Shown one piece after another: positions 1 through 6,093 of a stretch of 7,506 bases of DNA (positions are counted from its first letter, which is position 1; every line of letters starts with the position of its first letter). The stretch spans positions 4,078 through 11,583 of the forward strand of contig DLPA01000050.1 in the NCBI GenBank assembly GCA_002479815.1, written 5' to 3'. This stretch comes from a bacterium UBA7470 (GTDB taxonomy: Bacteria > Pseudomonadota > Gammaproteobacteria > Burkholderiales > Burkholderiaceae_C). Below the pieces are notes generated by a model that searched no databases, was not told where the DNA came from, and saw nothing but the letters and a program-made list of their open reading frames with translations. The translations under genes were made by a program, and so were the position numbers.

Positions 1-1457
1 CCGGTCTCTGCTGTGAGAAAGACGGCTGTCCCATCGACCCGAGTGGGGGGGCCAACAAAGATTGCTGCCAAGAAGCTGGGCAAATCCAGCGAGTCTTCGC
101 GCAATTTGTCACTCAGCAGTTTGCGGCCCTCTTTCCAAGTCAGCATCAGCGTGAAAATCGCGCCACCAATCAGCAGCGGGAACCAGCCTCCGTCCCAGAG
201 CTTCATGAGGTTGGACGACCAGAAGGCCAAATCCACTACAAAGAAAAAGCCCGTCGCCGACAAGCACAGCCACAAGGGATAGCGCCAGCCGTAACGAATC
301 ACGAAAAAGGTCAACACGGTCGTGATGAGCATATCGGTGCAGACAGCAATGCCATACGCGGCTGCCAAGTTGCTGCTGGATTTGAACAAGACTACCGCCA
401 ACACAATGGCGACAAACAAGCCCCAATTGACCAAGGGAATGTAAATTTGCCCCGTGTCTTTCACGCTGGTGTGCTCCAACTGCAACCGAGGCAAATAGCC
501 CAATTGCACGACCTGCTTGGTGACGCTGAAGGCCCCAGAAATCAGGGCTTGGGAGGCAATCACAGTCGCCATCGTTGCCAGGCCGACCAAGGGCAAGAGC
601 AGCCAACTGGGCGCCATCATGAAAAATGGGTTTCTGACGGCCTCAGGGTTTTCCAAGAGCAACGCACCTTGGCCAAAATAGTTCAATACCAACGCGGGCA
701 TGACGATCGAAAACCAAGCCAAACGTATGGGTTTTTTACCAAAGTGACCCATGTCGGCATATAGGGCTTCACCCCCTGTTACGCAAAGAACAACTGCTCC
801 TAAAATAATGAAGGTCGTTCCAGGCTGTGTCCACATGAACATCAAGGCGTAATGCGGGCTGATGGCCCACAAAATCTCAGGATGGCTGCTGATGTGCCAC
901 ACACCCAATGCGGCGATCACCACGAACCAAACGACGGTGATGGGGCCAAAAAATTGGCCTATGCCACTCGTTCCCCTTTTTTGTACAGCAAACAATAAAA
1001 AGAGGATGACCAAGGTCATGGGGATGACGCTCTTTTTGAACGTTGGAGAAAACACCTCCAAGCCCTCAACGGCCGACAGCACGGAAATGGCTGGCGTAAT
1101 CACCCCATCGCCGTAAAACAAACAGGTGCCAAAGATGCCCACCAACAACAGCCAGCGTCGCAGGCGCGGCTTGTCTTTGACGGACTGTGAAGCCAATGCC
1201 AGCATGGCGACCAGACCACCTTCGCCGTGGTTGTCCGCTCGCAATACCAAGACCACGTACTTTAGGGAGACGATGATCGTCAATGTCCAAAACACAATGG
1301 ACAACACGCCATACACATTGTCAGGCGTGAAGGGCACATGACCTGAGCCAAAAATTTCCTTAATGGCATACAGCACGCTGGTACCAATATCGCCATACAC
1401 CACACCGATGGCCCCTAAGGTAAGTGTGGCCAGAGAAGACTTGGAAGCAGATGACAC
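1..1457 (-). CDS. kup: Kup-family potassium uptake protein, 3' end cut by the window edge
   Basis: Inner-membrane K+ uptake transporter of the KUP/HAK/KT family, expected to import K+ with protons. The frame is open from a GTG at 1457 to the left edge, giving 485 residues without a stop or frameshift. Family landmarks are visible: GVVYGDIGTS (residues 18-27), RADNHGEGG (73-81), YGDGVITPAISVLSAVEGL (115-133), GGEALYADMGHFG (228-240), LNYFGQGALLL (258-268) and VTKQVVQLGYLPR (312-324). The hydrophobic transport domain appears complete to about residue 441. The start of the cytoplasmic C-terminal domain follows (GPPTRVDGTAVF, 469-480), and about 130 residues are missing compared with the usual ~620. 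GTG is chosen because an in-frame TAA lies 31 codons upstream, no ATG lies between, and MSSASKSSLATLTLGAIG lines up with known N-termini. Only a weak GGG-type ribosome site precedes it. The gene lies 153 nt downstream of the gshA-like gene on the same strand. Family assignment is very secure. Confidence 0.96.
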   Translation of the reverse strand, partial: MSSASKSSLATLTLGAIGVVYGDIGTSVLYAIKEIFGSGHVPFTPDNVYGVLSIVFWTLTIIVSLKYVVLVLRADNHGEGGLVAMLALASQSVKDKPRLRRWLLLVGIFGTCLFYGDGVITPAISVLSAVEGLEVFSPTFKKSVIPMTLVILFLLFAVQKRGTSGIGQFFGPITVVWFVVIAALGVWHISSHPEILWAISPHYALMFMWTQPGTTFIILGAVVLCVTGGEALYADMGHFGKKPIRLAWFSIVMPALVLNYFGQGALLLENPEAVRNPFFMMAPSWLLLPLVGLATMATVIASQALISGAFSVTKQVVQLGYLPRLQLEHTSVKDTGQIYIPLVNWGLFVAIVLAVVLFKSSSNLAAAYGIAVCTDMLITTVLTFFVIRYGWRYPLWLCLSATGFFFVVDLAFWSSNLMKLWDGGWFPLLIGGAIFTLMLTWKEGRKLLSDKLREDSLDLPSFLAAIFVGPPTRVDGTAVFLTAET

Positions 1458-1610
1458 AAATAGATACCCAATCAGAGACCGGGATTTAAAAGCGGAAAGG
1501 GTTCGATTCTGCGCTTTTTGTTGTTATTCACGACGGTTTTCCTGGGCGAACTGCTGCGAGCCCGAAGAGGTGTTGCGATGCAGCAACCAACCCACATCCT
1601 GTGGTCGTAC
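1458..1610 (-). other. Intergenic spacer between gshA-like gene and kup
   Basis: This 153-nt spacer separates the stop of the gshA-like gene from the kup GTG. It holds a 5-bp hairpin (GTTGC at 1572-1576 with GCAAC at 1583-1587, six-base loop) and a 4-bp GGGC/GCCC pairing (1544-1547 with 1560-1563). Neither is followed by a T-run, so I do not call an intrinsic terminator. On the minus strand the last 45 nt before kup are AT-richer and include TTTAAA and TATCTA, but no convincing -35/-10 pair is seen. kup could therefore be read through from upstream or have its own weak promoter here. Confidence 0.4.
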
Positions 1611-2861
1611 TCAATCGTAAATTTCGGCGTCGGGATCGGTGGCTTCTAACTCATAGCTGGCCGCCAAGACAGCCAAGCGAGCCATCACCCCATACATATA
1701 AAAACGATTGGGGGCGCTGCTTCCTGGCTGCACTCCCAATTGCGGCAATTGGGCTTGCTGGTCAAAAGCCAAAGGTACAAACTGTTGCTGGTCGTTTACT
1801 GTCGAGTGCACACGGTAGTAGCCCCCCACCACGTAACGATCCATCAAATAAACCTGCGGTTCAGCGATCGCCTCTTGAATGCGCTCTTGGGTCAGCACTC
1901 CTTCTTGCACCAGGCAATCGCTGGGGTGAGGCAAACTTTGTTGGGCCATCAAGACAGGGATATCTTTGGCATCTCGCACGGTCCACGCGTCTGTCTGGGC
2001 AGGGCCTTGATTCGATTTGATGACAGCAAATGGTTTTTCATTGATCCCATACTCTTTGTATTTGCGCCGGGTTTTGGTCAGTATCGCATCGACTTGGGTT
2101 TGCAAAGACTCGATGCCCTCGGGTGCAGACAAATCTGCAGCGCTGCAAACCGCAGATGCGGGGTGAATCAACCACACATCCATGCCCAGCAGTTTGGCAA
2201 GACGCTTGGCGACTTCTTCATAAATCTCAAAGTGCCGATGCTGACGGCGTGTGGGCCATGCCGCGTGCAAAGGGGGTAAGAGGTATTGCTCGCTTAAATC
2301 TTCCAGCATGCCCGGAATGCCTTGCTTTAAATCGGTGTTGAGCAAAATGGTGCAGGGGTCGAAATACTTGAGACCCAAGCGGCGAGGGGTGCGCAGCAAA
2401 GGCTCCAATTCGAGCCTCTCGCCCGAGGCAAGCGCTAAACCGACGGGCACATTGACCTCGGGACTGAGTGAGCCTAAGCGCACATTCAAACCAGCCAAGT
2501 TAAAAATACGTGCCAGCCGCGCTAAATTGGCTTGGTAGGCGGGGTCACGGGTATCGTTTTTTGGAATCAGCAGTAAGTTTTTAGCTTCAGGGCAGATTTT
2601 TTCTATCGCCGCCATCGCCGCTTGTACGGCCAACTGCTGCGTTTCTGGCGCCAAATGATTCCAGCCATCAGGAAACAAATGGGTATCCACAGGCGTGAGT
2701 TTGAAGCCGGCATTGTGAACGGCCACCGACGCATAAAACGGCGGTGTATGCTCCATCCACTCCAAACGGAACCAGCGTTCAATGGCCGGCATGGATTCGA
2801 GCATCCGCTGCTCCAGTTCATTGATGGGGCCGGTAAGGGCAGTCGCTAAATGTGGAACCAT
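1611..2861 (-). CDS. gshA: Glutamate-cysteine ligase homologue, A. ferrooxidans type, with a divergent glycine-rich loop
   Basis: This 416-residue protein matches the proteobacterial glutamate-cysteine ligase family first defined in Acidithiobacillus ferrooxidans (TIGR02049 type). The family performs the ATP-dependent first step of glutathione synthesis in the cytosol, joining glutamate and cysteine. Recognisable stretches are the N-terminus (HLATALTGPINELEQRMLES, residues 4-23), FRLEWMEHTPPFY (31-43), NAGFKLTPVDTHLFPDGWN (50-68), FDPCTILLN (167-175), EQYLLPPLHAAW (191-202), RRKYKEYGINEKPF (265-278), LMDRYVVGGYYRVH (339-352) and PNRFYMYGVMARLA (384-397). After the KPF segment, where relatives as I recall them carry a KADxGTYGMG-type loop, this protein reads KSNQGPAQTDAW (282-293). 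The following basic stretch is also about eight residues shorter, so activity is uncertain. ATG at 2861 is chosen for its match to family N-termini; longer in-frame reading into rsmI is not family-like. No clear Shine-Dalgarno is seen. No gshB is adjacent; kup follows. Confidence 0.88.
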   Translation of the reverse strand: MVPHLATALTGPINELEQRMLESMPAIERWFRLEWMEHTPPFYASVAVHNAGFKLTPVDTHLFPDGWNHLAPETQQLAVQAAMAAIEKICPEAKNLLLIPKNDTRDPAYQANLARLARIFNLAGLNVRLGSLSPEVNVPVGLALASGERLELEPLLRTPRRLGLKYFDPCTILLNTDLKQGIPGMLEDLSEQYLLPPLHAAWPTRRQHRHFEIYEEVAKRLAKLLGMDVWLIHPASAVCSAADLSAPEGIESLQTQVDAILTKTRRKYKEYGINEKPFAVIKSNQGPAQTDAWTVRDAKDIPVLMAQQSLPHPSDCLVQEGVLTQERIQEAIAEPQVYLMDRYVVGGYYRVHSTVNDQQQFVPLAFDQQAQLPQLGVQPGSSAPNRFYMYGVMARLAVLAASYELEATDPDAEIYD

Positions 2862-2962
2862 GACAAAAGTAGAAGTAATCAGAAAAAAAGCAAGGGTGCA
2901 AAATGCGCATAGGCATCGCTCATGTATAGATGATAGTGCGGCATGAGCACCGCAGAAGGATA
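2862..2962 (-). promoter_or_regulatory. rsmI-gshA spacer, possible promoter region
   Basis: This 101-nt gap lies between the rsmI stop and the gshA-like ATG. On the minus strand it holds TATCAT (plus-strand 2930-2935), which matches the sigma-70 -10 consensus at five of six positions, but no good -35 lies 16-18 nt upstream. It also contains a TTGCAC hexamer followed by a pyrimidine-rich tract just before the ATG, again without a matching -10. The lack of a Shine-Dalgarno in the final 20 nt is notable. A promoter here is plausible because of the gap, but it is not proved. Confidence 0.3.
2937..2954 (-). terminator. Possible hairpin downstream of rsmI
   Basis: On the minus strand TGCGG and CCGCA form a 5-bp stem (extendable by one T-G pair) around an ATG-containing loop, starting 9 nt after the rsmI stop codon. 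The downstream sequence is only mildly T-rich (CTATCATCTATACAT) with no T-run, so it is a weak terminator candidate. It could also be an mRNA 3'-end stabilising hairpin or chance. Confidence 0.25.
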
Positions 2963-3907
2963 TCAAGCGGGTCGCTGGTCTTGTTTCATCCTTAAAGCGG
3001 CGGCATAGAGGTTGTTCTTCGCGTGCCCTGTCAGCTCTGCGGCCAAACGAACGGCGGTTTTCAGCGGTAACTCGGCCAGCAACAAGCGCAGCGCACGCAG
3101 GGCGCTGTCGGGCACGGCATGCTCGTCTTGCGCGTGGGGGGAAATGCCGTGCAGCACCAGTGCAAACTCGCCTTTGCTGCGCTGTGGTGTCGCTTGCAGC
3201 CATGCAGGAAAGGTCTGGGCGGTGAGTGTGGCAACTTCTTCAAACTGTTTGGTCAACTCGCGCCCCACAGTCAAACCTCGCTCATCCAAGACGGCAAGGG
3301 CTTTGGACAGCTCGTGAATCCGATGCGGGGCTTCCAGCAATACGATGGCTCGCGGCTCTTGGCTCAAGTGTTGCACCATACGCTCACGCTCTTGAGCCTT
3401 GGTCGGCAAAAAACCCAAAAACACAAAGCCCGCCGCGACGGTGCCTTGCAAACCAGGGTCGAGTCCGGCCACAGACACCAAGGTGGTGATGCTGCTGGCT
3501 CCGGGCAGAGGCAGCGTGCGAACACCTGCGGTTTGCACGATTTGCACCAGCCGTGCGCCCGGGTCGCTGATGGCAGGCGTGCCCGCGTCGCTCACATACG
3601 CCACCCGTTCACCAGCTTGAAGCCGCTGGAGAATGTGCTGTGCCATTTCTGCTTCATTGTGTTGATGCACCGCCAGCAAGGGCCGATGCAGGCCGTATTG
3701 GGCCAATAAAGTCGCTGTGTGGCGGGTGTCTTCACAGGCAATGGCATCGACCATTTGCAGCACACAAAGAGCGCGTAAACTGATGTCGGCCAGATTGCCA
3801 ATCGGCGTTGCAAGCACATACAAACAAGATGTGGGATAGTGCTGCCCACCCGCTGCCGCTTGCGCGGCTTGCAGCGCCAAGGCATACGGTGACGGTGATG
3901 TCGGCAT
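2963..3907 (-). CDS. rsmI: 16S rRNA (cytidine1402-2'-O)-methyltransferase RsmI
   Basis: RsmI (YraL family) transfers a methyl group from S-adenosylmethionine to the 2'-OH of C1402 in 16S rRNA, in the decoding centre of the 30S subunit. From the ATG at 3907 the protein is 314 residues. It shows the tetrapyrrole-methylase-fold motifs in order: TPIGNLADIS (34-43), CEDTRHT (58-64), YVSDAGTPAISDPG (104-117), PLPGASS (133-139), EAPHRIHEL (192-200), GRELTKQFEEV (215-225) and KGEFALVLHG (245-254). The C-terminal helical part (ELPLKTAVRLAAELTGHAKN, 279-298) is also conserved. It is about 28 residues longer than E. coli RsmI, mostly an Ala/Ser-rich N-terminal lead, which is usual in Burkholderiales as I recall. 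An alternative TTG start at 3940 would add 11 Ser/Thr-rich residues. Neither start has a good Shine-Dalgarno, and ATG is preferred. The gene is divergent from yraN and lies upstream of the gshA-like gene. Confidence 0.96.
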   Translation of the reverse strand: MPTSPSPYALALQAAQAAAGGQHYPTSCLYVLATPIGNLADISLRALCVLQMVDAIACEDTRHTATLLAQYGLHRPLLAVHQHNEAEMAQHILQRLQAGERVAYVSDAGTPAISDPGARLVQIVQTAGVRTLPLPGASSITTLVSVAGLDPGLQGTVAAGFVFLGFLPTKAQERERMVQHLSQEPRAIVLLEAPHRIHELSKALAVLDERGLTVGRELTKQFEEVATLTAQTFPAWLQATPQRSKGEFALVLHGISPHAQDEHAVPDSALRALRLLLAELPLKTAVRLAAELTGHAKNNLYAAALRMKQDQRPA

Positions 3908-3925
3908 CGCCGACGATGAAGATAC

Positions 3926-3933
3926 AGAGGAAG
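3926..3933 (+). promoter_or_regulatory. Ribosome binding site of yraN
   Basis: The purine run AGAGGAAG, with GAGG ending 9 nt before the ATG at 3940, is a good Shine-Dalgarno and decides the yraN start over an in-frame upstream ATG at 3808, which lies inside rsmI on the other strand. The site sits between the two possible rsmI start codons (TTG at 3940, ATG at 3907), so the leaders of the divergent genes overlap. Confidence 0.7.
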
Positions 3934-3939
3934 TGCTCA

Positions 3940-4392
3940 ATGGCAGAGTCCAGCAAAGTCACACAAAAAAGGCCACCCACCCTTGCATCCACACCAAAGC
4001 AAAAACGACCCGCTTCCCCAGCCCCCAAACAAATAGGGGATGTGGCTGAGGCGCGGGCTTTGGTGCATTTGCAGGCGGCGGGGTTGCAGTTGGTCGCCCG
4101 CAACCTGAAATCGCCCGGACGTGGTGGCGGCGAGATTGATCTCATTATGCGGGAGCCTGATGGCACTTTGGTTTTTATCGAGGTGCGCCATCGTCATTGC
4201 AGCAGCCATGGCGGTGCTGCGGCCAGTGTCGGCGCTGTGAAGCAAAGGCGCATTGTGTTTGCGGCGCGGCATTACTTGGCGCGTTTGCCTGTATGGCCGC
4301 CGTGTCGTTTTGATGTGGTTGCGCTACAAGATGATGAAGAACCTGCCTTGCTGTGGCTGCGGGGGGCTTTTGATGCCGGTGCTTGGGATTAG
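3940..4392 (+). CDS. yraN: YraN family (UPF0102) endonuclease-fold protein
   Basis: This 150-residue protein belongs to UPF0102/YraN, a widespread family with a restriction-endonuclease-like (PD-(D/E)xK) fold whose cellular role is not firmly established. The visible core is IGDVAEARALVHLQAAGLQ (32-50), the ARN motif (53-55), GGEIDLIM (63-70), LVFIEVRHR (77-85), the conserved AAASVGAVKQRRI (93-105) and RFDVVAL (123-129). Candidate metal-binding/catalytic residues are E65, D67 and E81. The usual lysine of the ExK pair is R83 here, as in a number of betaproteobacterial members as I recall. The first 31 residues are Lys/Pro/Ser-rich and probably disordered. ATG at 3940 is chosen from its Shine-Dalgarno and because the family core begins shortly after. 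It is divergent from rsmI, as in the E. coli yra locus. The BON lipoprotein gene follows on the same strand. Confidence 0.93.
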   Translation: MAESSKVTQKRPPTLASTPKQKRPASPAPKQIGDVAEARALVHLQAAGLQLVARNLKSPGRGGGEIDLIMREPDGTLVFIEVRHRHCSSHGGAAASVGAVKQRRIVFAARHYLARLPVWPPCRFDVVALQDDEEPALLWLRGAFDAGAWD

Positions 4393-4456
4393 TTTTGAAG
4401 GGCGGGTCTTGTGCTGGTGTCAGAATCTGCATCTATGAAGAATCAACATGGTTAAA

Positions 4457-4461
4457 AAGGA
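4457..4461 (+). promoter_or_regulatory. Ribosome binding site of the BON lipoprotein gene
   Basis: AAGGA lies 7 nt before the ATG at 4469 and is the better Shine-Dalgarno of two choices. A weaker GAAGA (4437-4441) lies 6 nt before the alternative in-frame ATG at 4448. The spacer from the yraN stop (4393-4447) has a TTGAAG hexamer at 4395-4400, but the nearest -10-like CAGAAT is 20 nt away, so no separate promoter is called. Confidence 0.55.
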
Positions 4462-4468
4462 CGTTTTT

Positions 4469-5140
4469 ATGGATGCTTTACTTCAAAAACCATACTCCCG
4501 CCGCGTTTTGATAATGGGGGGATTGTTGGGTTTGGGCGCTGTCACGGGCTGTGCGCCTTTGGTGGTGGGTGGTGTCGCGACGGGTTTGTTTGTCGCCATC
4601 GACAGACGCACCTCGGGAACGCAATTGGAGGATGAGGCCATTGAGGTCAAAAGTGCCAGCCGCTTGCGTGAGGAGTTGAATGACCGTGGACACATCAACG
4701 TCACGAGCTTTAACCGCCAAGTCTTGCTCACGGGCGAAGTTCCTTCTGAGCAAGATCGCCAAAGAGCACAGGCGGCTGTGGCTGGCGTGGAAAATGTACG
4801 CAGCATCGTGAACGAGCTGGCGGTGATGGGGTCTTCCAGCTTGTCTCAACGCTCCAATGACACGGTGGTGACTGGGCGTGTAAAAGCGGCGATGGTCGAT
4901 GCCCGCGACTTGCAATCGCGTGCGTTCAAAGTGGTCACTGAACGCAATATCGTGTATTTGATGGGCTTGGTCACCCAGCGCGAGGCCGACCGTGCCACCC
5001 AAGTCGCTCGCAATACACAAGGTGTGGCACGGGTGGTACGGGTATTGGAGATGATTTCTGAAGCCGAATTGCAACGCCTGCAACCGCCGCCCGCCAACAA
5101 CAATCGCTCCAGCAGCCCCAGCGACAGCAGTGGCGGCTGA
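4469..5140 (+). CDS. dolP: Two-BON-domain outer-membrane lipoprotein, DolP/YraP type
   Basis: This predicted lipoprotein has 223 residues from ATG 4469, or 230 from ATG 4448. The N-terminus has basic residues, a hydrophobic segment (13-26) and a lipobox VTGC, so Cys28 should be lipidated. Ala follows the Cys (no Asp at +2), which predicts outer-membrane retention. After the conserved DRRTSGTQLEDEAIE (45-59) come two BON domains: about 60-119 (HINVTSFNRQVLLTGEVPSE, then VENVRSIVNELAV) and about 131-197 (VKAAMVDARD, then IVYLMGLVTQREAD and VARVVRVLEMI). A Pro/Asn/Ser/Gly-rich tail ends the protein (206-223). In E. coli, DolP (YraP) supports outer-membrane integrity and binds anionic phospholipid. 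Residues 10-15 (SRRVLI) resemble a twin-arginine signal. The gene follows yraN as in the E. coli yra cluster, but with no diaA between them. Family call is secure; orthology to DolP is likely. Confidence 0.92.
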   Translation: MDALLQKPYSRRVLIMGGLLGLGAVTGCAPLVVGGVATGLFVAIDRRTSGTQLEDEAIEVKSASRLREELNDRGHINVTSFNRQVLLTGEVPSEQDRQRAQAAVAGVENVRSIVNELAVMGSSSLSQRSNDTVVTGRVKAAMVDARDLQSRAFKVVTERNIVYLMGLVTQREADRATQVARNTQGVARVVRVLEMISEAELQRLQPPPANNNRSSSPSDSSGG

Positions 5141-6067
5141 TTAGGTTTTTGCTTGTAAACGCCGAATCAGGCTAGAGGTGTCCCAGCGTCCACCCCCTTG
5201 GTCTTGGACATCGGCATAAAACTGATCGACCAAGGCGGTGACGGGCAGGCGTGCGCCGTTGCGACGGGCTTCGTCGAGCACCAGGCTTAAGTCTTTGCGC
5301 ATCCAATCGACAGCAAAGCCGAAATTGAACTGATCGGCCACCATGGTCTTGCCTCGGTTGTCCATTTGCCAGCTTTGAGCCGCGCCTTTGCCAATCACGT
5401 CCAGCACCAGATTCATGTCCAATTCGGCATGTTGACCAAAGGCGATGGCCTCGGCCAAGCCTTGCACCAAGCCTGCGATGCAAATTTGATTGACCATCTT
5501 TGCCAACTGGCCGGCTCCCACATCGCCTATGCGGGTGAATGCCCGAGAAAAAGCCATCGCCACCGGATGCGCTTGCTCGAACGGGGCGACATCGCCGCCG
5601 CACATCACCGTCAGTACGCCATTTTGAGCGCCTGCTTGTCCACCAGACACCGGCGCATCCACAAATCCCAGTCCTAGGTTCTTGGCAGCGATGTAGAGCT
5701 GATGGGCCACGCCTGCCGAGGCGGTGGTGTGATCGACAAACACCGCCCCCGGCTCCATGCCCGCAAATGCGCCATTGGCTCCCAAAGTGACTGAGCGCAA
5801 ATCGTCGTCATTGCCGACACAACAAAACACCAAGCTCGCACCTTGGGCGGCTTCACGCGGGGTATCGGCAGACTTGACGCGCTCGGCCTGCACGCCCGCC
5901 TGCATTTGCTCGGCCACCCATGCGCGGGCTTTGCTGCTGGTGCGGTTATAGACCGTGACGGTATGTCCCGCGCGTGCCAAATGGCCCGCCATAGGAGCGC
6001 CCATCACGCCCAAGCCCAAAAAAGCGACGCGTTGAGGGGGAGGAGATGAAGTGGTGGATGAGGTCAT
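5141..6067 (-). CDS. Beta-hydroxyacid dehydrogenase, 3-hydroxyisobutyrate dehydrogenase family
   Basis: NAD(P)-dependent oxidoreductase of 308 residues. An N-terminal Rossmann domain has the nucleotide motif GLGVMGAPMAGHLARAGH (18-35), followed by YNRT (40-43). Next come the substrate-binding signature FVDAPVSGGQAGA (135-147) and the all-helical C-terminal domain with GQLAKMVNQ (186-194), which carries the family's catalytic lysine (K190) and neighbouring Asn (N193). A later KDL (258-260) is also typical. Members oxidise 3-hydroxyisobutyrate or reduce tartronate semialdehyde, succinic semialdehyde or glyoxylate; the substrate cannot be read from this sequence, so no symbol is given. YNR after the second strand tends to favour NADPH over NADH, a weak inference. 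ATG at 6067 has no clear Shine-Dalgarno and is preceded by an AT-rich 26-nt gap after pilU, so the gene may be translated from the pilTU message. Its stop codon directly abuts that of the BON lipoprotein gene. Confidence 0.93.
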   Translation of the reverse strand: MTSSTTSSPPPQRVAFLGLGVMGAPMAGHLARAGHTVTVYNRTSSKARAWVAEQMQAGVQAERVKSADTPREAAQGASLVFCCVGNDDDLRSVTLGANGAFAGMEPGAVFVDHTTASAGVAHQLYIAAKNLGLGFVDAPVSGGQAGAQNGVLTVMCGGDVAPFEQAHPVAMAFSRAFTRIGDVGAGQLAKMVNQICIAGLVQGLAEAIAFGQHAELDMNLVLDVIGKGAAQSWQMDNRGKTMVADQFNFGFAVDWMRKDLSLVLDEARRNGARLPVTALVDQFYADVQDQGGGRWDTSSLIRRLQAKT

Positions 6068-6093
6068 AAGCGTAAAAATTTTTTGATTGAAAT

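Noticed and set aside
109..606. 165-codon minus-strand frame inside kup
   Set aside because: It overlaps kup on the same strand in another frame, and the kup frame is clearly the coding one.
1740..2279. 179-codon plus-strand frame opposite the gshA-like gene
   Set aside because: It is a shadow of a conserved reading frame, with no family resemblance and no upstream signals.
2880..2905. Sigma-54-like TTGCAC...TTGC sequence upstream of the gshA-like gene
   Set aside because: The distance between the two elements is far shorter than the GG-N10-GC spacing sigma-54 promoters need.
2862..3203. In-frame 114-codon extension of the gshA-like reading frame upstream of 2861
   Set aside because: It reads through the 3' end of rsmI in another frame, has an Arg/Cys/Ala-rich composition unlike a protein domain, and the family N-terminus begins at MVPHL.
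3119..3709. 196-codon open frame on the plus strand opposite rsmI
   Set aside because: It lies entirely antisense to a well-supported gene, has no recognisable motif, and is typical of a codon-bias shadow.
4478..5083. 201-codon open frame on the minus strand opposite the BON lipoprotein gene
   Set aside because: It is antisense to a conserved two-BON-domain gene, His/Arg/Thr-rich, without motif or ribosome site.
6068..6093. AAAAATTTTT palindrome in the AT-rich gap after pilU
   Set aside because: It has no loop and no GC stem, so it cannot act as an intrinsic terminator; it is most likely just AT-rich spacer.
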